A DNA stretch of 64,000 bases from assembly GCA_963613665.1 (NCBI GenBank), contig CAVEAL010000001.1, positions 62,001 through 126,000 of the forward strand. Direction: 5' to 3'. Source of the DNA: F23-B02 sp963613665 (GTDB taxonomy: Bacteria; Bacillota; Clostridia; Oscillospirales; Oscillospiraceae). The notes beneath the pieces are model-generated. The model was not told the DNA's origin. It was given only the letters and a program-made list of their open reading frames with translations, and searched no databases. How positions within the stretch are numbered: position 1 is the first letter of the stretch; each line of letters opens with the position of its first letter. This document shows, one piece after another, positions 22,768 through 31,315 of the stretch. The position numbers and the translations under genes were made by a program.

Positions 22768-24131
22768 TTAAAGATTATAAGACCATACGGCAGATAGCAA
22801 ATCCCCTTATGATCGTCGAGCAGGTCGAGGGCGTCACCTATGACGAGCTGTGCGAGATCGAGCTCCAGAACGGGCAGATACGCCGCGGCAAGGTGCTCGA
22901 GGTCGAGGGTGACAGGGCGGTCGTTCAGCTTTTCGACTCGGCGCAGGGCATAAATCTTGCGCAGACGAAGGTAAGATTCCTCGGTCATCCGCTGGAGCTT
23001 GCCGTTTCCGAGGATATGCTCGGCCGCGTGTTCAACGGTATGGGTCAGCCCATAGACGGCGGCCCGGAGCTTCTTGCCGAGGCTCACCGAGACATTAACG
23101 GTATGCCCATGAACCCTGCGGCGCGCGCCTACCCTGCGGAATTTATCCAGACCGGCGTTTCCACGATAGACGGCCTGAACACCCTCGTCCGCGGCCAGAA
23201 GCTGCCGATATTCTCGGCCTCCGGCCTTCCGCATGCGGCGCTGGCGGCTCAGATAGCGCGTCAGGCACGCGTTCTCGGTGACGGAGAAAACTTCGCGGTC
23301 GTCTTTGCGGCGGTCGGCATCACCTTCGAGGAGTCCGAGTATTTTATCGAGGATTTCAAGCGCACCGGTGCCATCGACAGGACCGTCGTGTTCTCAAACC
23401 TCGCAAACGACCCCGCGGTCGAGCGTATTGCGACCCCGCGCATGGCGCTGACGGCGGCGGAGTACCTTGCGTTTGAAAAAGACATGCACGTTCTTGTCAT
23501 CATAACCGATATCACCAACTATGCAGAAGCTCTGCGCGAGGTCTCGGCGGCAAAGAAGGAGGTCCCCGGCCGCCGCGGCTACCCCGGCTATCTGTACACC
23601 GACCTTGCGACGATGTACGAGCGCGCAGGCCGCCGCATAGGCTGCAATGGCTCGATCACAATGATCCCCATCCTTACCATGCCCGAGGACGACAAGACCC
23701 ACCCGATCCCCGACCTCACGGGCTACATCACCGAGGGCCAGATCATCCTCAGCCGCGAGCTGCACCGCAAGGGCATCGTGCCGCCGGTGGACGTTCTTCC
23801 GTCGCTGAGCCGACTGAAGGATAAGGGTATCGGCGTCGGCAAGACCCGCGAGGATCACGCGGGCACGATGAACCAGCTCTTCGCTGCGTACTCACGCGGC
23901 AAGGACGCAAAGGAGCTCATGACCATCCTCGGCGAGGCGGCTCTTTCCGACGACGATAAGCTCTTTGCCGAGTTTGCCGACGAGTTCGAGAAAACCTACG
24001 TCAATCAGGGCAACAACACAAACCGCAGCATTGAGGAGACACTTGACCTCGGCTGGAAGCTGCTGAAGATCCTGCCGAGAGCGGAGCTCAAGCGCGTAAA
24101 GCCCGAGATGATCGAAAAATACATGAAATAA
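22764..24131 (+). CDS. ntpB: V-type ATP synthase regulatory subunit B
   Basis: The 455-residue B subunit lacks a true P-loop (LPIFSASGLPHAALAAQIARQ in its place), which separates it from subunit A and F-type beta. It has NYAEALREVSAAKKEVPGRRGYPGYLYTDLATMYERAGR and the C-terminal YSRGKDAKELMTILGEAALS region. It alternates with A in the head, and its Arg residues complete the active sites at the A-B interfaces. It is coupled to ntpA by a 4-bp overlap. Confidence 0.98.
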   Translation: MIKDYKTIRQIANPLMIVEQVEGVTYDELCEIELQNGQIRRGKVLEVEGDRAVVQLFDSAQGINLAQTKVRFLGHPLELAVSEDMLGRVFNGMGQPIDGGPELLAEAHRDINGMPMNPAARAYPAEFIQTGVSTIDGLNTLVRGQKLPIFSASGLPHAALAAQIARQARVLGDGENFAVVFAAVGITFEESEYFIEDFKRTGAIDRTVVFSNLANDPAVERIATPRMALTAAEYLAFEKDMHVLVIITDITNYAEALREVSAAKKEVPGRRGYPGYLYTDLATMYERAGRRIGCNGSITMIPILTMPEDDKTHPIPDLTGYITEGQIILSRELHRKGIVPPVDVLPSLSRLKDKGIGVGKTREDHAGTMNQLFAAYSRGKDAKELMTILGEAALSDDDKLFAEFADEFEKTYVNQGNNTNRSIEETLDLGWKLLKILPRAELKRVKPEMIEKYMK

Positions 24132-24143
24132 GGGGGTGTCTTT

Positions 24144-24794
24144 ATGGCAGGAACCGCGATAACCCCTACAAGAATGATGCTCAAGCAGCTCAAGGGCAGG
24201 CTCAAGACCGCGCGCCGCGGCCACAAGCTGATGAAGGATAAGCGCGACGAGCTGATGCGTCAGTTCATGGACATCGTGCGCCTTAACAAGCAGCTGCGCG
24301 AGCGTGTCGAGCAGGGACTGACGGAGGCGTTCTCCGCCCTGCAGGTCGCAAGCGCGATCATGAGTCCCGAGATGCTCGAGCAGGCGCTTCTGTACCCGCG
24401 CCAGAGCGTCGAGCTCGACATGGAGTTTAAAAACATCATGAGCGTCAACGTGCCGCAGTACTCGTTCCATACGCGCAACAACGACCCGTCGGAGATATAC
24501 CCCTACGGCTTTGCACAGACCTCGGGCGAGCTCGACGATGCGCTTGAGCGCATGGCGGAGGTGTTTGAGGATATGCTCCGGCTCGCGCAGGTCGAAAAGA
24601 CCATGCAGCTTCTTGCCGAGGAGATCGAAAAGACGCGCCGAAGAGTAAACGCTCTTGAATACGTCATGATCCCCGAGCTTGAGAGCAATATAAAATACAT
24701 CTCCATGAAGCTTGAGGAGAACGAAAACTCCACAAAGGTACGCCTTCTCAAGGTCAAGGAAATGGTTCTGCAAAACGCGCACAACTTTAAGTAA
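24144..24794 (+). CDS. ntpD: V-type ATP synthase subunit D (central shaft)
   Basis: The 216-residue protein is the long coiled-coil shaft. The typical start is ITPTRMMLKQLKGRLKTARRGHKLMKDKRDELMRQF, and the C-terminal helix has RRVNALEYVMIPELESNIKYISMKLEENE. It turns inside the A3B3 head with subunit F. It is the last gene of the operon and is followed by a strong terminator. No ntpJ-type potassium transporter gene follows, unlike in Enterococcus hirae. Confidence 0.95.
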   Translation: MAGTAITPTRMMLKQLKGRLKTARRGHKLMKDKRDELMRQFMDIVRLNKQLRERVEQGLTEAFSALQVASAIMSPEMLEQALLYPRQSVELDMEFKNIMSVNVPQYSFHTRNNDPSEIYPYGFAQTSGELDDALERMAEVFEDMLRLAQVEKTMQLLAEEIEKTRRRVNALEYVMIPELESNIKYISMKLEENENSTKVRLLKVKEMVLQNAHNFK

Positions 24795-24797
24795 ATG

Positions 24798-24832
24798 AAA
24801 AAATCTCCCGTTCACCGAACGGGAGATTTTTT
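24798..24832. terminator. Terminator of the V-ATPase operon
   Basis: TCTCCCGTTC and GAACGGGAGA pair around a 3-nt loop, flanked by A6 and T6. It can also serve the convergent secreted-protein gene. Confidence 0.88.
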
Positions 24833-24859
24833 GCGTACAATAAATTTCGGGTAAAGCCG

Positions 24860-25351
24860 TCACTGCACTCGCAGTGTCAGACCTATCTCCGAGCCGTTGA
24901 GTGCCGAACTGCCGGCTGCATCGGCAAAGCATTCATATTTGAGCACCGCGTCGTATTCGCCTGCTGCGAGAGCTTTGCCGAGCGTTTCCTGCGAAACTGT
25001 CTGCCCCGGCGCAAGAAGCTCGGAGCTCCAGAGCGTTTCGCTGTCGCAAAGCAGGGAAATGCGGAAGTAGCAGAAGTTGGCCGACGGGTTATACAGTGAA
25101 AAGCTCTGCGCCGTCGAGCCGGCTGTCAGGTAGAGATGATCATAGCCGGGAATGGAGATGAAATCGGGATCCTTGGCTGTCGATCCGGTCTGCCGTATCA
25201 GCTCCGAGTCATCGTAGGACGCAGCGCTCTGCTCGCTGCCGCTCCGATCCGAATTTACTGCTGCCAGCGTTATACCGACAGAAATTGCGGCCACGGCAAT
25301 AAGCGCGAGGATCGCCAGACCAATATTTTTTGATTTTTTACTCAAATTCAT
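24860..25351 (-). CDS. Secreted or membrane-anchored protein of unknown function
   Basis: The 163-residue protein has a basic start (MNLSKKSKNIG), one hydrophobic span or signal (AILALIAVAAISVGITLAAV), then an extracytoplasmic domain of about 125 residues that looks all-beta. Its phrases PGYDHLYLTAGSTAQSFSLYNPSANFCYFRISLLCDSETLWSSELLAPGQTV and GEYDAVLKYECF suggest an immunoglobulin-like or pilin-type sandwich. I do not recognise the family. It follows, 32 bp downstream, another secreted-protein gene on the same strand. The pair probably acts together at the cell surface. Confidence 0.65.
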   Translation of the reverse strand: MNLSKKSKNIGLAILALIAVAAISVGITLAAVNSDRSGSEQSAASYDDSELIRQTGSTAKDPDFISIPGYDHLYLTAGSTAQSFSLYNPSANFCYFRISLLCDSETLWSSELLAPGQTVSQETLGKALAAGEYDAVLKYECFADAAGSSALNGSEIGLTLRVQ

Positions 25352-25383
25352 TTTTGCTCCCTCATTCCCGGTAGGATCATGCT

Positions 25384-25896
25384 TTAATCAGCCGCGCTGA
25401 CGGATTCCAGCGACGCGGTAAAGGTTATCGTGTCGGAGTACGAGCCTGCGGCGGCATTTTTCCATGCATAGTCGCTGATTCGGGCAACAACAAGGCAGTG
25501 ACCGCCTTCGCCGTTTACATCGCTTGCGGAAAAGTCTTTGCCGCGGAAAAGAGGAACGTTGCCGTTGGCATCCTTGCTTGCGAAGAGATCCTCGGGACGG
25601 TAGCTGATCTTCTTGGAGGAGTCACTGTCGTTGACGAGATAGAAATTGGTGCCGCTTGCTGCGGTGACCTTTACGTACTGGTCGTCGGAAATTTTACCGG
25701 TGACCTTTACGTTGCCGATGGTGGCGTTCTTCTCACCGTAAGCTATATCGACCGTTGCGGGGATCGTGAGAACATAGGACGAGGGAACGGTCGTCGTGAT
25801 AACGGTTTTCTGCTCAACGACACCATCGGCACTCGCTGCGACGACGGACGAGGTGAGCGCTGCAACGGCGCAGAGGCATGCGATAAATTTTTTCAT
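25384..25896 (-). CDS. Secreted beta-rich protein, TIPA(T/S)-motif surface family
   Basis: The 170-residue protein has a clear signal peptide (MKKFIACLCAVAALTSSVVAASA, cleavage near residue 23) followed by a beta-rich domain. It carries VPSSYVLTIPATVDIAYGEKNATIGNVKVTGKISDDQYVKVTA and ends with GSYSDTITFTASLESV. This layout, a short mature domain opening with an 'SYxLTIPAxVDI' strand, is seen in small secreted or surface proteins of gut Clostridia. I cannot assign a function. A hairpin, CGGTCTTCAGACCG, lies about 30 bp upstream. The neighbour downstream is also secreted. Confidence 0.7.
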   Translation of the reverse strand: MKKFIACLCAVAALTSSVVAASADGVVEQKTVITTTVPSSYVLTIPATVDIAYGEKNATIGNVKVTGKISDDQYVKVTAASGTNFYLVNDSDSSKKISYRPEDLFASKDANGNVPLFRGKDFSASDVNGEGGHCLVVARISDYAWKNAAAGSYSDTITFTASLESVSAAD

Positions 25897-26081
25897 GTTT
25901 TACACTCCTGAAAATAATAGTATTTCGGTCTTCAGACCGCTTATAATGGTAGCAGGAACAGCTAATGTTTGTTATCATCGAAAGGTAAAATCCTCGAAAA
26001 ATCAAAACAGCGCTCTCTGTCCACTATCAAATTTATTAGCAGCTCATAAACCGACCAATATCTTTTCGCGCAGCGGTATCC

Positions 26082-26087
26082 GGTCTA
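26082..26087 (+). promoter_or_regulatory. -10 box of the flavin-binding gene; shared motif with 26595
   Basis: GCGGTATCCGGTCTATAATG upstream of 26125 closely matches GCGGTATCGGGCTATAATGG upstream of the HxlR gene. Both also share AAATTTATTAG further upstream. Two look-alike promoters suggest common control, probably by the HxlR protein. Confidence 0.55.
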
Positions 26088-26124
26088 TAATGACGGCAGA
26101 TCAAAAAACAAGGAGGATGCTGTT

Positions 26125-26520
26125 ATGCTGAACGAAAATGTTGTCAAGGTGCTCAAGGGCGGAATGTGGGATCTGGCCACCTGCCGCGACGGTGAGCCGA
26201 ATGTTGTGCCCGTCGCGTTCAAGGACGTAACGCCTGACGGAAAGCTCGTCGTCGGCGACGTGTTTCTGGACACAACGCTTAAAAACCTCGCGGCGAACAA
26301 CGGCCGCATAGCCGTCTCGGTCTACGATGCCGCAAGTCTCGAAGGCTATCAGATCAAGGGCAGCGCGGTGTACGTCACCGAGGGCGGGCTCGTTGCGACC
26401 TTCAAGGCCATGGTCGAGAAGATGTTTAACGGGGCTGCGACCGCAAAGGGTGCTCTTATCATAACGCCCGAGAAGGTCATCGTCACCACTCCCGGCGCGG
26501 ACAACAAAAAAGAGCTGTAA
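26125..26520 (+). CDS. Pyridoxamine 5'-phosphate oxidase-family (FMN-binding split-barrel) protein
   Basis: The 131-residue protein has the compact split-barrel pattern: MWDLATCRDGEPNVVPVAFKDVTPDGKLVVGDVFLDTTLKNLAANNGRIAVSVYDAASLEGYQIKGSAVYV. This family binds FMN or F420 and includes small redox enzymes and flavin carriers. It is too short for true PdxH. AGGAGG precedes the ATG. Its promoter resembles that of the HxlR gene that follows, so it is likely under the same redox- or aldehyde-responsive control. The substrate is unknown. Confidence 0.85.
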   Translation: MLNENVVKVLKGGMWDLATCRDGEPNVVPVAFKDVTPDGKLVVGDVFLDTTLKNLAANNGRIAVSVYDAASLEGYQIKGSAVYVTEGGLVATFKAMVEKMFNGAATAKGALIITPEKVIVTTPGADNKKEL

Positions 26521-26629
26521 AAAATAATGATGAGCAGGTGCGAATAACACCTGCTCTTAAATTTATTAGTTACTTGCCGAGTACGCGGTATCGGGCTATA
26601 ATGGAGAAAACGCAAAAGGGGAGAGTGCC

Positions 26630-27007
26630 ATGTATCAGAGAAAGCTTGAAAAGGATATACGCTGCCCGCTGGAATACGGCATGGAGCTGTTCGGCGGAAA
26701 GTGGAACTCGCGCATAATCTGTGTGCTGGCAGCGCTTGGCACACTGCGCTACAGTGAGCTGCGCCGCGAGATGGGCAATATCACCGACGCGGTTCTGGCA
26801 TCAACGCTCAAGGGGCTGATAGCAAACGAAATCGTGCAGCGCAGGTCTTACGACGAGATACCGCCGAGAGTTGAATACTCGCTTACCGAAAAGGGCACGT
26901 CGGTCGTGCCCATACTCCAGAGCATATGCCGCTGGGCGGGCGCGTTTTACAAGGACGAGGGCGATACGCCCATGATCCAGTGCCGTAAATGCGACCACCG
27001 CGGCTGA
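26630..27007 (+). CDS. HxlR-family transcriptional regulator
   Basis: The 125-residue protein is a winged-helix HxlR regulator. CPLEYGMELFGGKWNSRIICVLAALGTLRYSELRREMGNITDAVLASTLKGL is the family's core, and EIPPRVEYSLTEKGTSVVPILQSICRWA closes it. Cys12 in the DIRCPLEY context is the residue that senses electrophiles or oxidants in several HxlR proteins. The C-terminal CRKC pair is unusual and might bind a metal or sense redox state. It probably controls itself and the flavin-binding gene upstream. Confidence 0.9.
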   Translation: MYQRKLEKDIRCPLEYGMELFGGKWNSRIICVLAALGTLRYSELRREMGNITDAVLASTLKGLIANEIVQRRSYDEIPPRVEYSLTEKGTSVVPILQSICRWAGAFYKDEGDTPMIQCRKCDHRG

Positions 27008-27048
27008 AAAAATCTCCTCCGTGTCTTTTGTCACGGAGGAGACTTTTT
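27007..27048. terminator. Bidirectional terminator between the HxlR gene and hcp
   Basis: TCTCCTCCGTG and CACGGAGGAGA pair around an 8-nt loop, flanked by A6 and T5. It serves two convergent genes. Confidence 0.85.
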
Positions 27049-27051
27049 GCG

Positions 27052-28620
27052 TTATTTGAGCAGGGCCTTGATATCCTCCTCCGGCGTGGAGATGGGTGCG
27101 ATGCCGAAGTTTTCAACAAGGAAGCTGAGAACATTGGGCGAGATAAATGCCGGAAGAGTGGGGCCGAGGCGGATGTTCTTTATGCCGAGATACAGCAGCG
27201 TAAGCAGAATGCAGACGGCCTTCTGCTCGTACCACGAGAGCACCATGGACAGCGGCAGGTCGTTTACGCCGCAGCCGAATGCGTCGGCAAGCGCGACGGC
27301 GATCTGAATGGCGCTGTACGCATCGTTGCACTGACCGATGTCCATCAGACGAGGCAGTTCTCCGATCGTGCCGAGGTCGAGGTCATTGAAGCGGTACTTG
27401 CCGCAGGCGAGCGTCAGAACGACGGTGTCGGCGGGAGTCTGCTTGACAAAGTCGGTGTAGTAGCTGCGTCCCGGACGCACGCCGTCGCAGCCGGCTACGA
27501 GGAAGAAATGCTTTATGTCGCCTGACTTCACGGCCTCGATGACCTTGTCGGCGACGCCGAGGACGGTGCCGCGTGCAAAGCCGGTCATGACCGTGCTGCC
27601 GCCGTTGAGACCGGTGAAGGCCTTATCCTCGCCGTAGCCGCCCAGCTCGAGCGCCTTTTCGATGACGGGAGTGAAGTCCTTGTCCTCGCCGATGTGCTTC
27701 GCGTCGGGATAGGACACCAGCGCCGTCGTGAACACGCGGTCGGAGTAGCTCGCCTTCGGCGGCATGAGGCAGTTGGTGGTGTACAGTACCGGTGCGGGCA
27801 GCTGCGCAAATTCCTTCTGCTGATTCTGCCATGCCGTTCCGAAATTGCCCTTGAGATGGGAGTATTTCTTCAGCTCCGGGTATGCGTGAGCCGGCAGCAT
27901 CTCGCCGTGGGTGTAGATGTTTATGCCCTTACCCTCGGTCTGCTCGAGAAGCAGCTTCAGATCGCGCAGATCGTGGCCGGTGATGACGATAAACGGACCC
28001 TTTTCAACGCTCAGGGGAACGGTCACGGGCACGGGCGTGCCGTAGGTCTCGGTGTTGGCCTTGTCCAGCAGCGCCATGCACTTGAGGTTCTTTTCGCCGA
28101 CCTCCATGACGATGGGCAGCAGCTCATCCATGCCCCAGTCTCTGCCGACGGCATCCAGAGCCTTGACGAAGAAGGCGTTGACCTCGTCATCGGTGTAGCC
28201 GAGAACCATTGCGTGGTGCGCATAGGCGGCAACGCCGCGCACGCCGAAGAGAATGAGGCTCTTGAGGCTGCGGATATCCTCCTGCGCGTTCCAGAGCTCG
28301 TTCATGTCATAGTCGCCGCAGCAGCAGGCGGGTGCAAGTTTTGCTTTCTGAGCATGCACGCGCCCGGTCAGCTCGCGGATGGTTTCCTCATTGAAGTTTA
28401 CGTTGGTTACGGTGGTGAACAGCCCCTCGACCATGAGCTTCCATGTTTCGGCGCTTAATTCCTTGCCGTATGACGCCCTCGCAAGCGCTACGAGTGCGCC
28501 CGTCAGCTCGTCCTGAAGCTTTGCCACGTCCGCAGTCTTGCCGCAGACACCGGCTTTGCCCGTGCAGCCGGTGCATCCGGCCGTCTGCTCACACTGAAAG
28601 CAGAACATTTTGTTTTCCAT
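27052..28620 (-). CDS. hcp: Hybrid cluster protein (hydroxylamine reductase)
   Basis: The 522-residue protein starts with the [4Fe-4S] Cys cluster FCFQCEQTAGCTGCTGKAGVCGK. Hybrid-cluster ligands are visible in HGEMLPAHAYPEL (His), TTNCLMPP, LTLACGKYRF, GQCNDAYSA and LSWYEQKAV (Glu). Hcp reduces hydroxylamine in vitro and handles nitric oxide in anaerobes. The length is that of class I/II Hcp. The start follows GAGGGT. Just upstream, on the same strand, is a 4Fe-4S protein gene and then a divergent Crp/Fnr regulator, a common HcpR-like arrangement. Confidence 0.97.
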   Translation of the reverse strand: MENKMFCFQCEQTAGCTGCTGKAGVCGKTADVAKLQDELTGALVALARASYGKELSAETWKLMVEGLFTTVTNVNFNEETIRELTGRVHAQKAKLAPACCCGDYDMNELWNAQEDIRSLKSLILFGVRGVAAYAHHAMVLGYTDDEVNAFFVKALDAVGRDWGMDELLPIVMEVGEKNLKCMALLDKANTETYGTPVPVTVPLSVEKGPFIVITGHDLRDLKLLLEQTEGKGINIYTHGEMLPAHAYPELKKYSHLKGNFGTAWQNQQKEFAQLPAPVLYTTNCLMPPKASYSDRVFTTALVSYPDAKHIGEDKDFTPVIEKALELGGYGEDKAFTGLNGGSTVMTGFARGTVLGVADKVIEAVKSGDIKHFFLVAGCDGVRPGRSYYTDFVKQTPADTVVLTLACGKYRFNDLDLGTIGELPRLMDIGQCNDAYSAIQIAVALADAFGCGVNDLPLSMVLSWYEQKAVCILLTLLYLGIKNIRLGPTLPAFISPNVLSFLVENFGIAPISTPEEDIKALLK

Positions 28621-28662
28621 ATCGTACCCTCACTTTCTTATCTTTCGGTTTACCGGTATTTG

Positions 28663-29382
28663 TCAGTCTAAAATCCTTCCGTCCGTGGAGATCGTGACGA
28701 CCTGCCAGGGGATGAACTTGCCGCTGTTCTGGAGCGCGGTCTTTGCCGCATGCTCCAGTCCGCCGCAGCAGGGCACCTCCATGCGCACGACGGTGACGCT
28801 TTTTATGTCGTTATTGCGGATTATCTCGGTGAGCTTTTCGGAGTAATCCACGCTGTCGAGCTTGGGGCAGCCGACGAGCGTTATATGTCCCTTTATGAAG
28901 CGCTCGTGGAACGCGGCGTAGGCGTAAGCCGTGCAGTCGGCGGCTATGAGCAGCTTTGCCCCGTCAAAGAACGGAGCGGACACCGGCACGAGCTTTATCT
29001 GCACAGGCCACTGCGACAGGCGGCTGACCGCCTCCGTGCGAGGGGCAGACTCGCTGTACTGCGCGTGCTCTATGCGCTTCGACTGCGAACCGGGGCAGCC
29101 GCAGGGGAGCTTCATGCCTTCCTTTTTCATCTTTTCCTGCATTTTCTTGCGCTTGTTTTCCAGAACGGCGGCCTCGTCATAGGCGGCGGCCTCGCGCTCT
29201 ACAAAGGTGATCGCGCCCGTCGGGCAGCCGGGCAGGCAGTCGCCCAGACCGTCGCAGTAGTCGTCGCGCATGAGCTGCGCCTTGCCGTCGACCATGGCGA
29301 TGGCACCCTCGTGGCAGGCGGCGGCACAGGCACCGCAGCCGTTGCATTTTTCCTTGTCTATCTCAATAATACGTCTTTTCAT
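28663..29382 (-). CDS. 4Fe-4S ferredoxin-type protein, hcp partner
   Basis: The 239-residue protein opens with two 4Fe-4S motifs (CNGCGACAAACHEGAI, then CDGLGDCLPGCPTGAI). A linker with CGCPG and an approximately 120-residue domain (FDGAKLLIAADCTAYAYAAFHERFIKGHITLVGCPKLDS) follows. This pattern is typical of ferredoxin-like proteins encoded beside hcp, and electron donation to Hcp is the natural guess. The ATG at 29382 has AAGGAGG 8 nt upstream. An upstream in-frame start is not supported. Transcription starts in the dyad-rich region 29428-29452. Confidence 0.85.
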   Translation of the reverse strand: MKRRIIEIDKEKCNGCGACAAACHEGAIAMVDGKAQLMRDDYCDGLGDCLPGCPTGAITFVEREAAAYDEAAVLENKRKKMQEKMKKEGMKLPCGCPGSQSKRIEHAQYSESAPRTEAVSRLSQWPVQIKLVPVSAPFFDGAKLLIAADCTAYAYAAFHERFIKGHITLVGCPKLDSVDYSEKLTEIIRNNDIKSVTVVRMEVPCCGGLEHAAKTALQNSGKFIPWQVVTISTDGRILD

Positions 29383-29427
29383 GACGGCACCTCCTTGAAT
29401 CTTCGACTTTATTTTAGTATAATGCAA

Positions 29428-29452
29428 TCAACAAGTCTGTTGAATTTTCAAC
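29428..29452. promoter_or_regulatory. Overlapping dyads between the hcp operon and the Crp/Fnr gene
   Basis: TCAACA/TGTTGA (29428-29433, 29438-29443, 4-nt spacer) and GTTGAA/TTCAAC (29439-29444, 29447-29452) overlap. TATAAT at 29418-29423 serves the plus strand and TATACT at 29416-29421 the minus strand. FNR/HcpR-type sites have TTGAC or TTGAT half-sites, and these resemble them. They probably bind the Crp/Fnr protein. Confidence 0.55.
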
Positions 29453-29466
29453 GAAAGAGGATTTTT

Positions 29467-30141
29467 ATGAAAGAATTTTTTCCCATTATCCGGGCCTCTC
29501 AGCTTTTTTCGGGCATCTCCGAGCCGGAGCTTGAGGCGATGCTCGTCTGTCTTGGTGCAAAAAAAGAAAGCTATATGAAGGATGATTTTCTGCTTCGCGC
29601 CGGAGACACGGCGGAGGCCATAGGCTTTGTGCTCTCGGGCAGCGTCCTTATCATACAGGAGGATATCTGGGGCAACCGCAACATAGTTTCAAGGGCGGGA
29701 CCGGGACAGACCTTTGCCGCCGCCTTCGCCTGTGCGCCGGGCTCGGTGCTCAACGTGAGCGTAACGGCGGAAACGCCGGTCACGGTGATGTTCCTGAACG
29801 TAAAGCGCGTTCTTAACGTGTGCTCGTCGGCCTGCACGCATCACAGCCGGATAATCCGCAATCTTCTGGGTGAGCTCGCCGAAAAAAATCTGCGCTTCGG
29901 CGAAAAGCTCACGCATATGGGGCAGCGCAGCACGCGGGCAAAGCTCATGTCCTATTTTTCCGCCGAGGCGCAGCGACTCGGAAAATACGAGTTCGATATC
30001 CCGTTTTCACGGCAGCAGCTTGCAGATTATCTCGCCGTCGAGCGCAGCGGCCTGTCGCTCGAACTCGGCAAAATGCGCGCCGAGGGACTGCTGGATTTCC
30101 ATAAAAACCACTTCGTGCTGTCGGTAAGAGCGAATCCGTGA
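29467..30141 (+). CDS. Crp/Fnr-family regulator, HcpR-like
   Basis: This is a 224-residue Crp/Fnr protein with an N-terminal cyclic-nucleotide-binding-type beta-roll (FSGISEPELEAMLVCLGAKKESYMKDDFLLRAGDTAEAIGFVLSGSVLIIQEDIWGNRNIV). The C-terminal winged HTH is IPFSRQQLADYLAVERSGLSLELGKMRAEGLLDF. No N-terminal Fe-S cysteine cluster of FNR type is present. Being divergent from hcp with dyads between them, it is probably the NO/nitrosative-stress activator of hcp (HcpR-like), by analogy. The longer open frame upstream is antisense to the hcp operon and is not part of the gene. Confidence 0.9.
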   Translation: MKEFFPIIRASQLFSGISEPELEAMLVCLGAKKESYMKDDFLLRAGDTAEAIGFVLSGSVLIIQEDIWGNRNIVSRAGPGQTFAAAFACAPGSVLNVSVTAETPVTVMFLNVKRVLNVCSSACTHHSRIIRNLLGELAEKNLRFGEKLTHMGQRSTRAKLMSYFSAEAQRLGKYEFDIPFSRQQLADYLAVERSGLSLELGKMRAEGLLDFHKNHFVLSVRANP

Positions 30142-30223
30142 CATGACAGGCATAATCGTGCTTGCACTTTGCCTGCACGGATGTTACAATATCTTGTTGA
30201 AAATTAAAAGGAGGATTTCCTTT

Positions 30224-31315
30224 ATGAAATTAGGTATCGTCGGACTGCCGAACGTCGGCAAGTCCACACTGTTCAACGCAATAACAAACGCGGGGGCGGA
30301 GAGTGCGAACTATCCGTTCTGCACGATCGAGCCGAACGTCGGCATGGTCACCGTGCCGGATGAGCGCCTCGACTTCCTCGCGTCGATATACGAGCCGAAG
30401 AAGTACACCCCGGCGGTCATTGAATTTGTCGATATAGCCGGTCTTGTCAAGGGTGCGTCCAAGGGCGAGGGGCTGGGCAACAAGTTCCTGTCGAACATCC
30501 GCAACACCGATGCTATCGTTCACGTCGTCAGATGCTTTGACGATGAAAACGTCATCCACGTCGAGGGCGGCACGGATCCCGCGCGCGACGTTGACATTAT
30601 CGATCTCGAGCTCATCATGGCCGATATGGAGATGGTCGAGCGCAGGATAGAGAAGGCCAACAAGAACGCCAAGGGCGACAGGAAGTATCTGCACGAGGCC
30701 GAGGTGTTCAAGGGACTTCTGGAGCACCTGAACGAGGGCAAGAGCGTGCGCAGCTACGAGTGCGAACCGGACGATATGGAGCTTATCGCAACGAGCGACC
30801 TGCTGACGATAAAGCCCGTTATCTATGCCGCGAATATGGACGAGGACGGCGTTGCCGATTACGAAAACAACGCTTACTATAAGCAGCTTTGCGATATTGC
30901 CGCAAAGGAGGGCGCGGAGGTCCTGCCCATCTGCGCAAAGCTTGAGGCCGAGATAGCGGCGCTCGAGCCGGAGGAGCGCGAGATGTTCCTCGAGGAGCTC
31001 GGCATGAGCCAGTCGGGTCTTGACCGCATGATAAAGACCTCCTACTCTCTGCTGGGACTCATATCCTTCCTCACCTGCGGCAGTGATGAGTGCCGCGCGT
31101 GGACGATCCGCCGGGGGACGAAGGCTCCTCAGGCCGCCGGTAAGATACATACCGACTTCGAGCGCGGCTTTATCCGCGCCGAGATAGTCGCCTTTGACGA
31201 TCTCAAGGCCTGCGGCAGCATGGCGGCTGCAAAGGAAAAGGGACTGGTGCGCTCCGAGGGCAAGGACTATATCATGCACGACGGCGACGTTACGCTGTTC
31301 AGATTCAACGTCTGA
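30224..31315 (+). CDS. ychF: Ribosome-binding ATPase/GTPase YchF
   Basis: The 363-residue protein has the G1 motif GLPNVGKST, G3-like DIAGLVKGASKGEGLGNKFLSNIRNTDAIVHVVRCF, and NMDED in place of the guanine-specific NKxD. That is the hallmark of YchF, an Obg-family ATPase. A C-terminal TGS domain (AWTIRRGTKAPQAAGKIHTDFERGFIRAEI) follows. It binds ribosomes and is linked to stress tolerance. The ATG at 30224 has GGAGG about 9 nt upstream. It shares one base with the next gene's ATG. Confidence 0.97.
   Translation: MKLGIVGLPNVGKSTLFNAITNAGAESANYPFCTIEPNVGMVTVPDERLDFLASIYEPKKYTPAVIEFVDIAGLVKGASKGEGLGNKFLSNIRNTDAIVHVVRCFDDENVIHVEGGTDPARDVDIIDLELIMADMEMVERRIEKANKNAKGDRKYLHEAEVFKGLLEHLNEGKSVRSYECEPDDMELIATSDLLTIKPVIYAANMDEDGVADYENNAYYKQLCDIAAKEGAEVLPICAKLEAEIAALEPEEREMFLEELGMSQSGLDRMIKTSYSLLGLISFLTCGSDECRAWTIRRGTKAPQAAGKIHTDFERGFIRAEIVAFDDLKACGSMAAAKEKGLVRSEGKDYIMHDGDVTLFRFNV

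Noticed and set aside
28750..29466. Upstream extension of the Crp/Fnr frame
   Set aside because: It runs antisense through the ferredoxin-like gene and across the divergent promoter. The true start is at 29467, with the normal family N-terminus.
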